NCBI GenBank assembly: GCA_021432605.1
Contig: MU271156.1
Location: forward strand, 558,001 to 622,000
Origin: Coniochaeta sp. PMI_546
Lineage: Eukaryota; Ascomycota; Sordariomycetes; Coniochaetales; Coniochaetaceae
Reading direction: 5' to 3'
DNA: 64,000 bases
Below, piece by piece: positions 22,422 through 33,605 of the stretch (its first letter is position 1; each line of letters starts with the position of its first letter). The position numbers were made by a program, and so were the translations under genes. The notes under the pieces are model-generated. The model was not told the DNA's origin, did no database searches, and worked only from the letters and a program-made list of their open reading frames with translations.

Positions 22422-24419
22422 ATGCGAGCCATATTTTCTCTGGTAGCGGCTCTAGGCCTTACTTTCGTCGCTGGCTCTCCGTTTTATCCTCTAATACCCG
22501 TGTCGCCGGCATTGCCTTTGGAATTGGCAGGCGATAACACAACAACAAACTCGCTTGACAAGCGGTACGACTGCACAGGGAACCCAGTCTATTGCCCTGC
22601 GTATGGTGTTTGGTGTTCAGCTGGAACTGCTTGCTGCTCGGCTTTTGCATGCTGTCCGGCAGGATACGCCTGTTATACTGACGGGACTTGTCGCCTAGAT
22701 GTTGTGTAAGATTCATCGCCGATGCGATAATTCCCACCGCAGTGTCCATGGGGCTAACTTCTGAGCAGAGTGACTTACTGCTCGACCGCTCTGGTCGCAT
22801 ACACGTCTACAGTTACATCGATTGTTTACAAAACGGTGACCTCGACATGGTTCAGCACAACCAGCGACTGGACGACAGTGACCGAGACCAGGCAGACCGG
22901 TGTAGCAACAAACACAAAATGGGTGACAGTAACGACAGTCGTCAAGCGCGACTTCCCGGTTGAAACGGGCTTCGCAGCCATAACTGGAGTTGCGCCAATT
23001 CCAGCTCCTACTTCGGGGCCCAGGTATGAAATGATTGGCGACTCTCCAGCGTTGCTGTTTCGCCGGACGCTGGAGAGCTGGGGCATTGTTGGCAAGCGGA
23101 CGCTGTACACGACAATCACGGTAATAGCTTCGACGACATCTTATCGGTACAGTTATGCGACCTCGTACTACACCTCGTGGATCACGAGCAAGACGGGAGT
23201 GTTGTTGACGACCACATCGGTTGTCTTCAATGGCGCGAGCAGCACCATTACAGTGACTTCAACCAACACCATCACAAGCCAGAGTCCCCCACCAGCGCCG
23301 CCAGTGACTGACCCTACTACACAACCGACCACGCAACCAACAACCCAGCCCACTACTCAGCCTACTACGCAGCAAAGCCAAGGTACGTCACCAACCAAGC
23401 AGGTCAGCCAGGAACCGCCGCCGACTAGCTCTACAGATACCGGTCCGCCGCCGTCCTCGTCCTCGCAAGCGAACCCAAGCCCAAGTCCATCACTGACAAC
23501 ATCCGCAGATTCCGGCCCGGCGCCGACAACATCACAACTGACCAGCCAGGCCCAGCCCACGGCTTCATCCATCACATCCTCGGAACCGCCCGCTTCCACA
23601 ACAATGACAATGGCGCCGACATTCGTCGCCAGCGGCACCTCAACCCCAACCCTGATAGCGAAAACCTCCACCAGCAGCGGCGTAGCCTTCGTCTTCTACA
23701 CCCCAGCAGCCGACCCCAGCCCCGGTCTATCCGCCGGCGCAACAGCAGGCATCGGCGTCGGCGCCGCAATCGGCGCGATCCTGCTCCTGGGCGGACTGGG
23801 CTTCCTCATCTGGCGCTGGCGCAAGAAGCGCAACGACGACGACTTCTCCAGGGCAGGAGGGACCACAACCCCCGCCACGACGGCGCGCGACTCGGACTTC
23901 TATCCCGGCGGGATGTCGCGCACGCCCGTCTCGTACGCCGGGTTCGAGGACAAAGTCGTCTCGCCGCACGCGAGCATGGCCGGCTCGCCACCCGTGGTCA
24001 CCGCGTACCCTGTCGCTCCTCCCCCAGCGCACGTGAATGAGGCACCTGCGCCTGGCGGCCCGCCGGCGGGGTATTATGCTCCCGCCGGGGTGGCGTCGCA
24101 GGCCCCCAGGAGACACCAGTCCTGGACGTCGAGCTCGGGGTACGGTACGGCCGTTGGACCGGGTTCGCCTGTCTATGAGGGGGGTGGGTATCCGATCCAC
24201 GAGACTGAGGGGTATGCGGTCCACGAGGCTGGTGAAGGGGGTGGGAGGCAGCACTACAGCCATTTCAGCGAGGAGTTGCCTGCTGAGCCCGGGTACGGGT
24301 ATGGACATGATGATCACGAAGGGCAGGGGCAGCAGTATGATGCGGCGAGGAGACATTTGAGCGGTGAGATGCCAGGGAATGATGGACCCGGTGCGTGGCG
24401 GCCGCCGTATCGGGGATGA
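22422..24419 (+). CDS. WSC/Mid2-like single-pass membrane protein (wall-sensor architecture)
   Basis: Two exons (22422-22705 and 22769-24419) with a 63-nt intron (GTAAGA ... GAGCAG) encode 644 aa. In order: a signal peptide (MRAIFSLVAALGLTFVAG), a small Cys-rich module with ten cysteines (CPAYGVWCSAGTACC ... CCPAGYAC), a Thr/Val-rich region, a Ser/Thr/Pro-rich mucin-like stalk with five PTTQ repeats (nt 23314-23373), one transmembrane helix (about residues 440-465, AIGAILLLGGLGFLIW) with a basic stop-transfer WRWRKKRN, and a Gly/Pro/Tyr-rich cytoplasmic tail of about 180 aa. The layout is that of fungal wall-stress sensors and related surface mucins, but the Cys module is not a canonical WSC domain. 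The role in wall sensing is inference. Confidence 0.8.
23314..23373 (+). repeat. 12-nt tandem repeat encoding (PTTQ)5
   Basis: Five consecutive degenerate 12-nt units (CCNACNACNCAR) encode five Pro-Thr-Thr-Gln repeats in the extracellular stalk. Such repeats often vary in number between isolates. Confidence 0.75.
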
Positions 24420-25223
24420 GAGATGGATTGATGCTACTTGGTTCTGGGTTTGACTGCTTGCGGCGTTTGGCAAGGATATCTGGATACTGGTACGACTTTG
24501 GGTACCACATATTTGGGAGGATGCCACGGTTTTGTGAGAGGTCTAAAGGCGTTGCCATTTTCTAATCCTTAATTATAGAATTTGTGGCCAGGGGGCTGAT
24601 CATGCTGGATTGTTCGGCGCCGCCTACTCTTTGAGTGATGTTCGATGAACATTCATCGACACAGACTTGCTACTGAAAGCAATCATCAGGATGCAATGTA
24701 ACTTAATTGCGTGCATCGGACATATGTACGAGCATTGGAATCTGACTCCTGACAATACCGAAGATGGGCCATCCACAGAACCTCCGCCAAGCATTCAAAT
24801 ACCAAGGCAGCAGGTCAGAATGGAGGGGATTCAGTTAACTGATCTAGAGAATGGGTGGTCCTAATGTTTGGCCTGAAGATGGCTTTACAGGGAAATCACT
24901 CTTCAAGACACTGGGACGAACTGCCAATGTATGAGCTAATTACCAACGTACGTGCTATAGCGTGGATGAGTAGATAGGACGGAGACAGTACCCGGTGGTT
25001 CCTTGGGACGGCAATAGCACCAAAGCGTTGTCCTCGTAGATGTCTAGAAGAAAGAGTGTAATTAATCCTGACAACCTATGTAGCTACTGACGGGGTCTAG
25101 CTACCAATTTGACCCTGTCAAATATAGACGTTTCACACCCATTTCGATATCTCTCAAAGCTCACTCCCCAATGCAGCTGCGTCAAACACAGAGTCAAGGA
25201 TGCAACTGCCGCTGACTTGACTC
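24420..25223. other. Convergent intergenic region
   Basis: About 800 nt between two converging 3' ends. Nothing recognised. Confidence 0.4.
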
Positions 25224-25736
25224 TTAAACGCAGATGTTATCTCCCGAGCGACCTTTGCCGACAATCTCGACGCTACCGGGCCACTTGAAGTAGCTCGCCT
25301 CGTAGCGGCGGCAGGTGCCGTCCATCTGCCCCAGGGCGTAGTTGACGTCGTTGATATCGAGGTTACCGCTGCTCCACGGTGCGTCGATACAGTAGTACGC
25401 AATCATTCCCTCGTTGGTCGAAACAACAAATGTGTTGTGGTCACCGCTCGTCAGTGTGTGGCCGTTGCCTGCCCAGTTCTTCAAGGCCTGCACAGAGGCG
25501 TCGACGCCGCTCTCGTCGAGCTGGTACCCGAAGCAGCCTATGTCACGCTTCGCCACGGCCCTCTTCTGGACCGCCGGCTCGACGAGGAAGGATTCGCTGT
25601 CCGAAGCGCCGGCGGCCTTGATGGACAGTGTTCCGTTGGCGAGGGTGGTGCCCTCCCAAATGCCGTCGGGAAGATGTATGGCTATAGCGAGGCCAATAGC
25701 GGAGGCGAGGAGGAAAATAGCTGAGGGCAGGCGCAT
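25224..25736 (-). CDS. Small secreted protein with Kex2-type propeptide, 170 aa
   Basis: The frame from ATG 25736 encodes a clear signal peptide (MRLPSAIFLLASAIGLAIA), a pro-region of about 40 residues ending in dibasic sites (VQKRAVAKRD), and a mature domain of about 103 residues. The mature domain has four cysteines (IGCFGY, YYCID, GTCRR, NICV), enough for two disulphides, and the block YFKWPGSVEIVGKGRSGDN. I do not recognise a named family. The design (signal, Kex2 sites, four Cys) is that of secreted fungal cysteine proteins, including effector candidates. A good TATA box (TATAAAAA, 25893-25900) lies about 155 nt upstream of the start codon. Confidence 0.75.
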   Translation of the reverse strand: MRLPSAIFLLASAIGLAIAIHLPDGIWEGTTLANGTLSIKAAGASDSESFLVEPAVQKRAVAKRDIGCFGYQLDESGVDASVQALKNWAGNGHTLTSGDHNTFVVSTNEGMIAYYCIDAPWSSGNLDINDVNYALGQMDGTCRRYEASYFKWPGSVEIVGKGRSGDNICV

Positions 25737-25892
25737 GGTGATGAGTTTTGTGCGAGCGAGGAGAGAAGTGTCGTCTGAGAAGACAGTAGCGCTGCAAGTG
25801 TGCTTTGAAAGCTCTTGTTAGAGGGCGATGAGGGCTGATGTTGTTGCCTGTCAAGACCATCTGGAATCGTCGAGGAGGCCCAACACGCCTGC

Positions 25893-25900
25893 TTTTTATA
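25893..25900 (-). promoter_or_regulatory. TATA box of the 25.2-25.7 kb secreted-protein gene
   Basis: The minus strand reads GTATAAAAAGC, about 155 nt before ATG 25736. Confidence 0.5.
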
Positions 25901-28122
25901 CTTCTTTACGTCCAAGCAGATCCAGGTATCGAGAGTTCGAGTACAAACAAGTTCCCGGTCAGACCTCCATAGTGTATATCATCCATGAACACGAGTTCCA
26001 TGCATTACGACAGTGCTACTCCAACGCATAAGCAGAGTTGCATTCATGCATCGCAATAAACCGACATAAGCAGCTACGCCGCAATATATGGTAAATACGA
26101 ATTACGACCGACACACATGTTTGACGTAAGTAGCGGCGAACAGTTTTGTTGTACTATTTCTTCGATTTCTAGGGGTAAGCATTCGCAGGAGTAGACTACC
26201 CAGTCCAGAATAATGCTCGTCGGTAACGTGTACGCCGTGATCCGTGTCACCGGACTGGCATCTACACTAGGCTTACCTTATTACTTACATAGTTGCAATG
26301 GCGGCTCAATAATGTCGGCCTTTCCAGCAAGCCTATGTGTTGGGCGAGATGGCGGCACAGTCACGGTTGCACACGGACCTCATCTTCGTGAAAGGGCCTT
26401 CCAGAAGAACCCCTTGCGTCTATTCCGCTGTGACACACATCGACATGTGTTCGACCTTGCAAGGTCGCCTCAGCTAGCTCTCTCAAGTCATACCAGTAAA
26501 GACACGGTAATTTGCCGCTATACAATTGGGAACTTGTCAGGATGCTTTTGCAGAGCTCTTTCCAATAGAACTTTTAGGAGGTACAACCATCTCGAAGTAA
26601 AACCCGCCAAGCCTCGACACGATATGAAGAATTCGGTCTAGGTTAGGCATGCATGGTCGCGATAGTGTAGCACTATCGCTCTTCACGCTGTCATTGCTAG
26701 TACGTAAGGCGGACCATTGAGACACTCCAGAAAAAAATCCTATTCTGCATCGCCGCATATGTATGTGGTGTGTGCCACTTAGGTTCACGGCACAGCTCAG
26801 TTGAAGTAAAGTCGATATAACGAAGATTCGTGCGGGGTGATCTGTCTTTCATTAGCGGACCGTACAATACACCTGTGGTGTAACAACGGCTTATGAGGCC
26901 CTGAGAAGGGAGGTAGTACAGATCCCGTGCTGTGCCTCCAGGGCGCGTTCTTGCTTCATCAACATATATTCTCACCTGCCCAATATCGTTTGATATTTCG
27001 ATCAAGGCAATGTCAGAAGATTCGGTTTCCGCGGGCAGATGATGCGTCCCGCTGCAGAGTCTGTCGCTACTAAGGCCGGCGTCTGGCGGCAAGGATGTCA
27101 AAGCTGTAGCATCGCAGGGTGCTAGGTCGTGCCATGCTCACGCCTAGACTTTCTGCCGTCCGAACATATGGCACTTGCAATGAGCATGACCCAAAGATTC
27201 CTTCTCCATCTACCTGGGCCGCAGCGCGTGTTCAGTAATATCTTAAGCAGATACTTCCAATTGCTACCTGCATAGCTGACTCCACAGGTATCAGACGCAC
27301 GTCCTGTTTCCCGCATAGTAGATTACACATTCAGAGTGACTTGTGACTGATCAGTGTTGCATACTGCGCGTGGACGTGGTATCAATGTCATGTCCGGGAT
27401 ATAGGAGCTCTCAGTCTTCGGCTTATTAGTTCGTCGTCCTACTCGATCACGACTGACTAAAGATCAAATTGCAGCACATGACAGGCCAGTTACACTAAGC
27501 TTGGACCCCTTGCTCATTATCAGAGTATCATTTGGAAAGCTGTGGCATGAGGCAACGACCCAGGCTCTTTCATGAGTTCTCGTGATGATACGTTTCCATC
27601 CCGTTAGATCCGGCGCAGCGGCAATGGAGTTCTAGCCAGTTTGGTCTATGCCTCCTTCAGTACGCAGCGGATTACAGTAGCGAAAAATCTTCTGTGTCAT
27701 ACATATGCAGACACTTGATTCTAGCGGAGACCGTCCTGTGTCCGATCCCTTGAGATACGACAGCAAAGACCCAACAGAGTGTCTGTGGGTCGGTCCATGA
27801 ACAAGCCGAGTTGATGAGCTGGACGACGGACTATTCTCCCTCACAACAAAGAAAATCCGAGGCATCTGTACGGGGGCAAGATATCATACTGTACCTTGCA
27901 CCAAGTTGTTGCGCTATCTTGTTGAGGCTATTAATCTGTCTACACCGCCTTCTATCTAAATGACGGACTTAAGCAATGCTCTTCGCAGGGAATGATTTTG
28001 GTTTGTTGTCTAATTGAAGAAGATTGTGGCGTCGAAACGTCGAACACAAAATACAATGAATGATATCTTGTCATTTGGACTCCTAACAGCTTATACGTAA
28101 TTTACAGGTAGAGACGAAACTC
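25901..28122. other. Gene-poor stretch with a perfect hairpin
   Basis: 2.2 kb without a supportable gene. The minus-strand frames at 26697-27101 and 27122-27316 have no domain and no splice-consistent continuation. The only clear structure is a perfect inverted repeat at 26659-26679. Confidence 0.4.
26659..26679. repeat. Perfect 9-bp inverted repeat, 3-nt loop
   Basis: GCGATAGTG (26659-26667), TAG, CACTATCGC (26671-26679). Its role is unknown; no neighbouring gene end or transposon border is recognised. Confidence 0.8.
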
Positions 28123-29073
28123 TCAAGCCCCATCGACCTTTCGCACTGCATCCGCAACCAATCTCTCCAGTGACTTTCTTTGGGCAACAAGATACCCATC
28201 TCCGTCAAACAGTAGACCGTTCTTGAGGTCTCCTGCTCCCTTTCCGCCAAATGCTGCGACCAAAATGGTGATCATGACAGCCTGCACCAAATTTCCAGCC
28301 TTCAGAGCCCCGTCGCGCGTGGCCAGCAGCTCTTCCGATGTGACCGCGACTGTCTCGAACTTGTGGCCTGTGACCTTTTCGTAGGCCCGAACGACCTCAT
28401 TCATAGTCGTACGGACCTCGGCGATCGGTATACGCCTGTTCCTAGTCTTTTCCTCGTCCATCTTGAGTGCGGCAACGATGCACTCGCCGATAAAGGGCGC
28501 CGAGCAACCTGTAAAGAAGTGGTTGCCTCCGTCAATCGTCGTAACTTTTCTGCCCTTGGGATCGAAAATCCCGAAGGCGCCCTCGAGCCACTGATCAATG
28601 AAGGCGGAGGACATGAGCGTGGTGAAGCTTGTTGGACCGCCCTGTTCCGCGAGGTCTGCAAACTTGCGCGCTCCCAGAACCGGGGTGATAATTCCATCGG
28701 GCCACGATCCTCCGGTGAACAGCGACACGGCGGCAGGGTGTAGTACGTCCAGGGTGTATTCGGACGTGAAAATACGCCGTACACCGGCCTCCAGTGCCGC
28801 CTTCAGCAAGCTCTGGTCGACGAACTGGGAAGCCTGGCTAGAGACGAGGGAGAGGATGGCGTCGGCGCCGGTCACGGCGCGCACGAGAGAAGCGTGGTCG
28901 TTGTAGTCTACTCGTACGAGCTTTGCGCCTGGCAGAGATGGGCTCTTGCCGCTGTCAGACCGAGTCAAGATAGTAACGTCGAACCTGGGCTCGGTCGAGC
29001 TGAGAATAACCGGTAAAACCTGGTCGGCCAGGCGGCCGGAGCTGCCAGCGACGACAATCTTGGAGAAAGGCAT
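28123..29073 (-). CDS. NmrA-like / isoflavone-reductase-family NAD(P)-binding protein
   Basis: This intronless gene encodes 316 aa. The N-terminus IVVAGSSGRLADQVL is the dinucleotide-binding loop, and the following ILTRSDSGKS is at the position where NADP-selecting basic residues sit. Other family features are DYNDHASLVRAVTGADAIL, the helix SLLKAALEAGVRRIFTSEY and a C-terminal substrate half. The protein has no TM segment and should be cytosolic. Members are either reductases of phenolic substrates (isoflavone, phenylcoumaran) or redox-sensing regulators such as NmrA; sequence alone does not separate these. A TATA-like TTATAAAG near 29238-29245 on the minus strand may be its promoter. Confidence 0.85.
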   Translation of the reverse strand: MPFSKIVVAGSSGRLADQVLPVILSSTEPRFDVTILTRSDSGKSPSLPGAKLVRVDYNDHASLVRAVTGADAILSLVSSQASQFVDQSLLKAALEAGVRRIFTSEYTLDVLHPAAVSLFTGGSWPDGIITPVLGARKFADLAEQGGPTSFTTLMSSAFIDQWLEGAFGIFDPKGRKVTTIDGGNHFFTGCSAPFIGECIVAALKMDEEKTRNRRIPIAEVRTTMNEVVRAYEKVTGHKFETVAVTSEELLATRDGALKAGNLVQAVMITILVAAFGGKGAGDLKNGLLFDGDGYLVAQRKSLERLVADAVRKVDGA

Positions 29074-29770
29074 TATTGTACCTAACGGAACTCAAAGTGA
29101 ACAATGCTTGAATACTTGGTATAAGCTACTTCTGTTCTTCAATTATTCGAGATTCGGTCATCATGTGGTCGTGGAAGCTTTGCCAAAGATATCAGTAAGC
29201 CCAGACTTGTCAATGTCAACCCCCGCCTGAATCCGCTTTATAATCAAGCACCTGCAAGGTGATTTATAATCACATCTTTGTCTCACAGTGGTTGTCTTCC
29301 ATTGATTCCGTACGCTTCTGTCGCAAGTTATGTCGTTAGTGTTGATCGATTTCTGTCGAGTCTGATATTCTACTTAATGCCAAGAATAAACCGAGACGTC
29401 GCGTGTCTCCAAACTTATGTTACGGCACACCTAGTTCGCGAAACACACACGGACTCAGGGTAGTCTAGTGCCGAATCGTATGATGCAGCGTTTATGTATT
29501 GTACATTGTGTTCCTTTCTACGCGTAGTGTGTGGTGAGTGAGTTGAGTCTCGGACCGCCACTGTCGACGTTCTATCCCAGCACAGCGAGCGCGCAGGGCA
29601 CGCTTTGATCAACAACTCGCACCAGTCCGATACGAAATTGTTGGGGAAATGAGTACAACGACAGTGTAGGGAACTACAATATATATCGAGGCCGCAGGAT
29701 TTCCGGAACACTTTCCCTTAACCAGCTAAAGTCTAAACTAATACCAGACATGAGGTCGGCCAAGGAAGGG
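29074..29770. other. Intergenic
   Basis: 700 nt holding the NmrA-like promoter (minus strand) and the 3' flank of the AA9 gene. Nothing else recognised. Confidence 0.4.
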
Positions 29771-30616
29771 TCAAACCCCTGAATTCCACACCGGCGGACC
29801 AGGAGGTGTATAGCTGGTCGGTACGGGATAGTTGGCGAAGAGCAGACCCGGATCATTGGATCTGTACAATCCAGGAATTGACACATAGGAGGTAGGGCTG
29901 CTGTTCCCACCATCAGTGACCTTAACCTGGGCGCATGCAAGGTAGAATTGAGCTCCGCCGGGCGACTGCGCCTGATGCAGAGCTATGCTCTCGACTCGGA
30001 CGAGGTAGTTCCCGCTTGCTAGGTCTTTCGGTACAGTGAAGCTGGCATTCTTCTTGACTAAAGAAGGTGTTACTGTATTAGATACGTGATCTCTTCACGT
30101 TCAAGGGTGGATAGGGCCAAACCACTCACGATATGTAGGCCAAGAAAGCGCCTTGGCACCTGGTGTGCTCTCTGCACCAATGCTAGCGACTTTGAACCAA
30201 ACATTTCCTGTCGCCTCCCATGTATTGATGTCTTTGCCGTCGGGCACCTTGGCCATGTAGAACTGAACCGGCCCTGGATGGGTTATGCCCTGGTCTGCAA
30301 CGAATCCGAGCGTGCCGCCAGCTGCGATAGTCGCTGTTCCGGTTCCGGCCTTCATCTGGAAGCAGCGCAAGTCAACACTGTTGATGTCGGTTACTCCATG
30401 GTCATCCTGGTAATTCTTCGTTTGGCGGATCGACGTCCACTCTTTGGCTTCGGTCTCGCCGTTTATGATGAGTTTCGAAAATCGGTCTGGTATTTTGATC
30501 AGTCAATTGTCCTCGTCCCTGCTTTCATAATGCAGAGAGACTGTGATTCCCGCAGTTAACTTACAGTGAGCCTGAACACCAGCTGCCATCAGCAGCAGAG
30601 AAAAAGATCCCTTCAT
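29771..30616 (-). CDS. AA9 lytic polysaccharide monooxygenase (cellulose-active family)
   Basis: Three exons (30616-30565, 30486-30130, 30057-29771), with introns of 78 and 72 nt, encode 231 aa. The signal peptide MKGSFSLLLMAAGVQA is followed at once by His, the N-terminal copper-brace ligand of the mature enzyme (HYRFSKLIINGE). The second copper histidine is in GITHPGPVQFYMAKVPDG, and the axial region is AQFYLACAQVKV, both diagnostic for AA9. There is no carbohydrate-binding module; the protein ends soon after the Pro-rich PTSYTPPGPPVW. It should be secreted and cleave cellulose or related glucans oxidatively. Two GGCTAAA motifs lie 200-270 nt upstream and a TATTTAAAG element about 100 nt upstream. 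Confidence 0.92.
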
Positions 30617-30818
30617 ATTCGGCGCGCTTGTTATCCTGGCCTGCGCAACGAGGGAATACTTCAGCACCGCCTGACAGAAGACATATCTCAACCACATTGA
30701 GAGTACTAATAGACGCTTTAAATACAGCCAGATGCCTTCCCCGGATCAAAATACTTTGACGTCGGTTTTAAGTTGTCAGCAAACTACCGGTATACTCGCT
30801 GCCAAACAGGCTAAACAA

Positions 30819-30886
30819 CGCAAATTGTCGGCACATGCGCGTCAATTGATCTCGCCAATGATCGCGTACAAAGCTACCGGGCTAAA
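30819..30886. promoter_or_regulatory. Two GGCTAAA (XlnR/Xyr1-type) motifs upstream of the AA9 gene
   Basis: Exact GGCTAAA heptamers occur at 30819-30825 and 30880-30886, 203 and 264 nt upstream of the LPMO start codon. GGCTAAA/GGCTAR is the published binding motif of the (hemi)cellulase activator XlnR/Xyr1, and two sites within 70 nt are unlikely by chance. Confidence 0.55.
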
Positions 30887-31766
30887 GGGTCTTCCATAGA
30901 GCTAAGATGCTGAGACATCTAGTGTGTGCAGTGGCTAACAATGACGGTAGGGCGTCGAAACGCGGTGTATAGCCCCGCCACGTCTTCCAGTCCAATGCAT
31001 CTCTGCCACATTGAGGTTCGGAGAGCGTCTGTCTGAGAAGATGTGATCCATCACGAGTGATGCAGCGCAACTGTCACAGCAGGAACCGACATGTCCCGTT
31101 GGACCTCCAATAGGACAATCGTCTTGTTCGAATCAACCCACACAGTCGGGTTTGAAGAATTCATATCCCGCCCCCATGCCTAGATTCATGTGATAATATC
31201 CAGGAAGAACAGATGATTGCCAGGTGATGAATGTGTGTCCAAAAATAATCATGATGGAATAAGTACAATTAGACTTGGTTCCAAGAGATCGATCCTATAC
31301 AAGCCGGGACTCGGACCTTCCCGTCTGGCCCTAGACCAGTGCCGGGCCAAAAAGCGGGGACACCCTTGCCGGGCGGCTCCCCGATTCGGAAGGTGTCGTC
31401 GCCAACCTGGTTCGGCAGGAGCACGAAGTTCGGTTCACGGTCCTTCGTCGACTCTCGACTAGGTATCTACAAGATTTCACCTCCGGGCTCTCCAATCACA
31501 AAGGATGGATTGCTTGCCACCCAAACATGTCCGCCGCGACAAAAACTGCGCTAGCAACTCGCATAACGAGCGATAACTCTGATATCGCCATGGCCCAGCG
31601 ATGGCAGCGCACTCGGAGATTGGCTGCTGTCGATCTAGGATCCCACCTCACGGTAACCTTCCAATGACAACCTTGGAAGGTGTCGCAGTCCCTTACCGCT
31701 GCTAGGCAAGCAACGAAGTAACATGAGCTCCGACTCCGCGGTCAAGGCGATGGACTGCGCTCCGGC
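30887..31766. other. Intergenic between AA9 and S28 genes
   Basis: About 900 nt of divergent upstream sequence for the two secreted-enzyme genes. Apart from the listed motifs nothing is recognised. Confidence 0.4.
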
Positions 31767-31773
31767 TATAAAA
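31767..31773 (+). promoter_or_regulatory. TATA box of the S28 peptidase gene
   Basis: TATAAAA in the context GGCTATAAAAGGCGC, 110 nt upstream of ATG 31883; predicted start of transcription near 31800. Confidence 0.7.
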
Positions 31774-31882
31774 GGCGCCGATGCGTAAGGCGCGCCACCC
31801 GGTGTAGAGGTCGTCCTTGTCCTTTTGCACGCTAGATTGGATACTTTTCTCCAGGCAGTGGTTGGTTAGACTTCACGGAGCC

Positions 31883-33605
31883 ATGAAGTCCCTTTCCTTT
31901 GCCGCAGGATTGCTGCTCGCTGGACAGGCGACCGCCACCGTACTCGGAAGTCTGCATCAGTTGGTGCCGCCGCCTCTGGACGACGACCGAGATGGAATCA
32001 GCAAGAGGGCTGTCGGGACCGGTGTGTTCCAGCAACTCATCGATCATTCTAACCCGAGCCTGGGCACTTTCAACCAGCGGTTCTGGTACAGCACCGAATT
32101 TTACGCAGGGCCAGGTTCACCTGTCGTCTTCTTCACCCCCGGTGAGGTAGCTGCTGACCGCTACACCGGCTACCTGACGAACCGCACCGTCACCGGGCTG
32201 TTCGCGCAGGCAATTCAGGGCGCAGTGGTGATAATGGAGCACCGCTACTGGGGCACCAGCTCGCCATACGACACCCTCACGACCAAGAATCTGCAATACT
32301 TGACGCTCAAGAACTCGATTCTCGACACAACCAACTTTGCTAACAATGTGAAGCTGCCCTTCGACAGCAACGGCACCAGCAATGCCTCCAAGGCACCGTG
32401 GGTTTTCTCTGGCGGTTCCTACAGCGGAGCGCTCTCCGCGTGGACCCAGGCCAAGGCCCCTGGCACTTTCTGGGCCTACCACGCCTCCAGCGCCGTCGTC
32501 GAGGCGATCGACGACTTCTGGCAGTACTTTGCGCCTGTGCAGCAGGGAATGCCCAAGAACTGCAGTTCCGACGTGCAAAAGGTCGTCGACTACGTCGACG
32601 TTGTCCTGAGGTTGGGCACGCCGAAGGCCAAGCAGGCGTTGAAGGAGAAGTTCGGGCTGGGAGACATCGTCCATGACGACGACTTCGCTGCCGCGCTGGA
32701 GAATGGGCCGTGGCAGTGGCAGAGCCACGACTTCCGAAGCGGCTACTCGGGATTCTTCCAGTTTTGCGACTACGTCGAGAATGTTTGGCCCGGTAGCAAT
32801 GCGTCTGCCCCGGGTGCCGGCGGTGTTGGCCTCCAGAAAGCACTGGATGGCTATGCGAAGTGGACAAGCGAGATCATGCTGCCCGGCTGTACGTTTCTCT
32901 TTCGGTGTCTATGATCTCTTGAAGCTACACCTTGGACAAGACTGACCATGAGTTCACAGACTGCGCCGGTTATGGCTACTCTGAGTGGTCGGATCCACTC
33001 GATCAGGGCTGCTTCGATACTTACAATTTCTCGAGCCCTTTGTTCCGTGATCAAACCTTGGACAATGCCATCGACCGACAATGGAACTGGTTTTTGTGCA
33101 ACGAGCCGTAAGTGTTCCGAGTCTAGGTTGACGTGTAGGCATCAAATCACTAACGATACCCAGCTTCAACTACTGGCAAAACGGCGCACTGCTCTTGGTG
33201 CCCAGCATTGTGTCTCGCCTGGTCAACTCGCAGTACTGGGAGCGCCAATGCGCGCTTTTCTTCCCGCCCGAGGGCGGCTACACCTACGGCGAAGCTAAGG
33301 GCAAGGACGTCCAAAACGTCAACGCTTACACTGGAGGATGGTACCATACCAACACCGAGAGACTTATCTGGATTAACGGCCAATGGGATCCTTGGAAGGA
33401 TGCCACGGTCAGCTCCGACTTCAGACCCGGCGGCCCGCTTCAGAGCACGGCGAAGGCACCTGTTCAGGTCATCCCTGGGGGCATCCACTGCAGCGACATG
33501 ATCGCGGGGAATGGTGTGGTCAATGCTGGTGTACAAAAGGTGATCGACACCGAAGTGGCTGTCATCAAGGGATGGGTTGCAGACTTCTACAAGAAGAAGC
33601 CATGA
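31883..33605 (+). CDS. Secreted serine peptidase family S28 (prolyl endo/carboxypeptidase type)
   Basis: Three exons (31883-32888, 32960-33107, 33164-33605) with introns of 71 and 56 nt encode 531 aa. A signal peptide (MKSLSFAAGLLLAGQATA) and a short pro-region ending KR at about residue 42 precede the catalytic domain. The nucleophile is in GGSYSG (about Ser179), the Asp in INGQWDPW and the His in PGGIHCSDM, giving the S28 triad. Further family blocks are QLIDHSNPSLGTFNQRFW and MEHRYWGTSSP. Several N-glycosylation sequons are present (NRT, NGT, NCS, NFS). Family members cleave after proline, often at acidic pH, outside the cell. The start follows a strong TATA box. Confidence 0.92.

Noticed and set aside
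26697-27316. Two adjacent minus-strand frames
   Set aside because: No domain and no splice sites that join them in phase; the composition looks non-coding.
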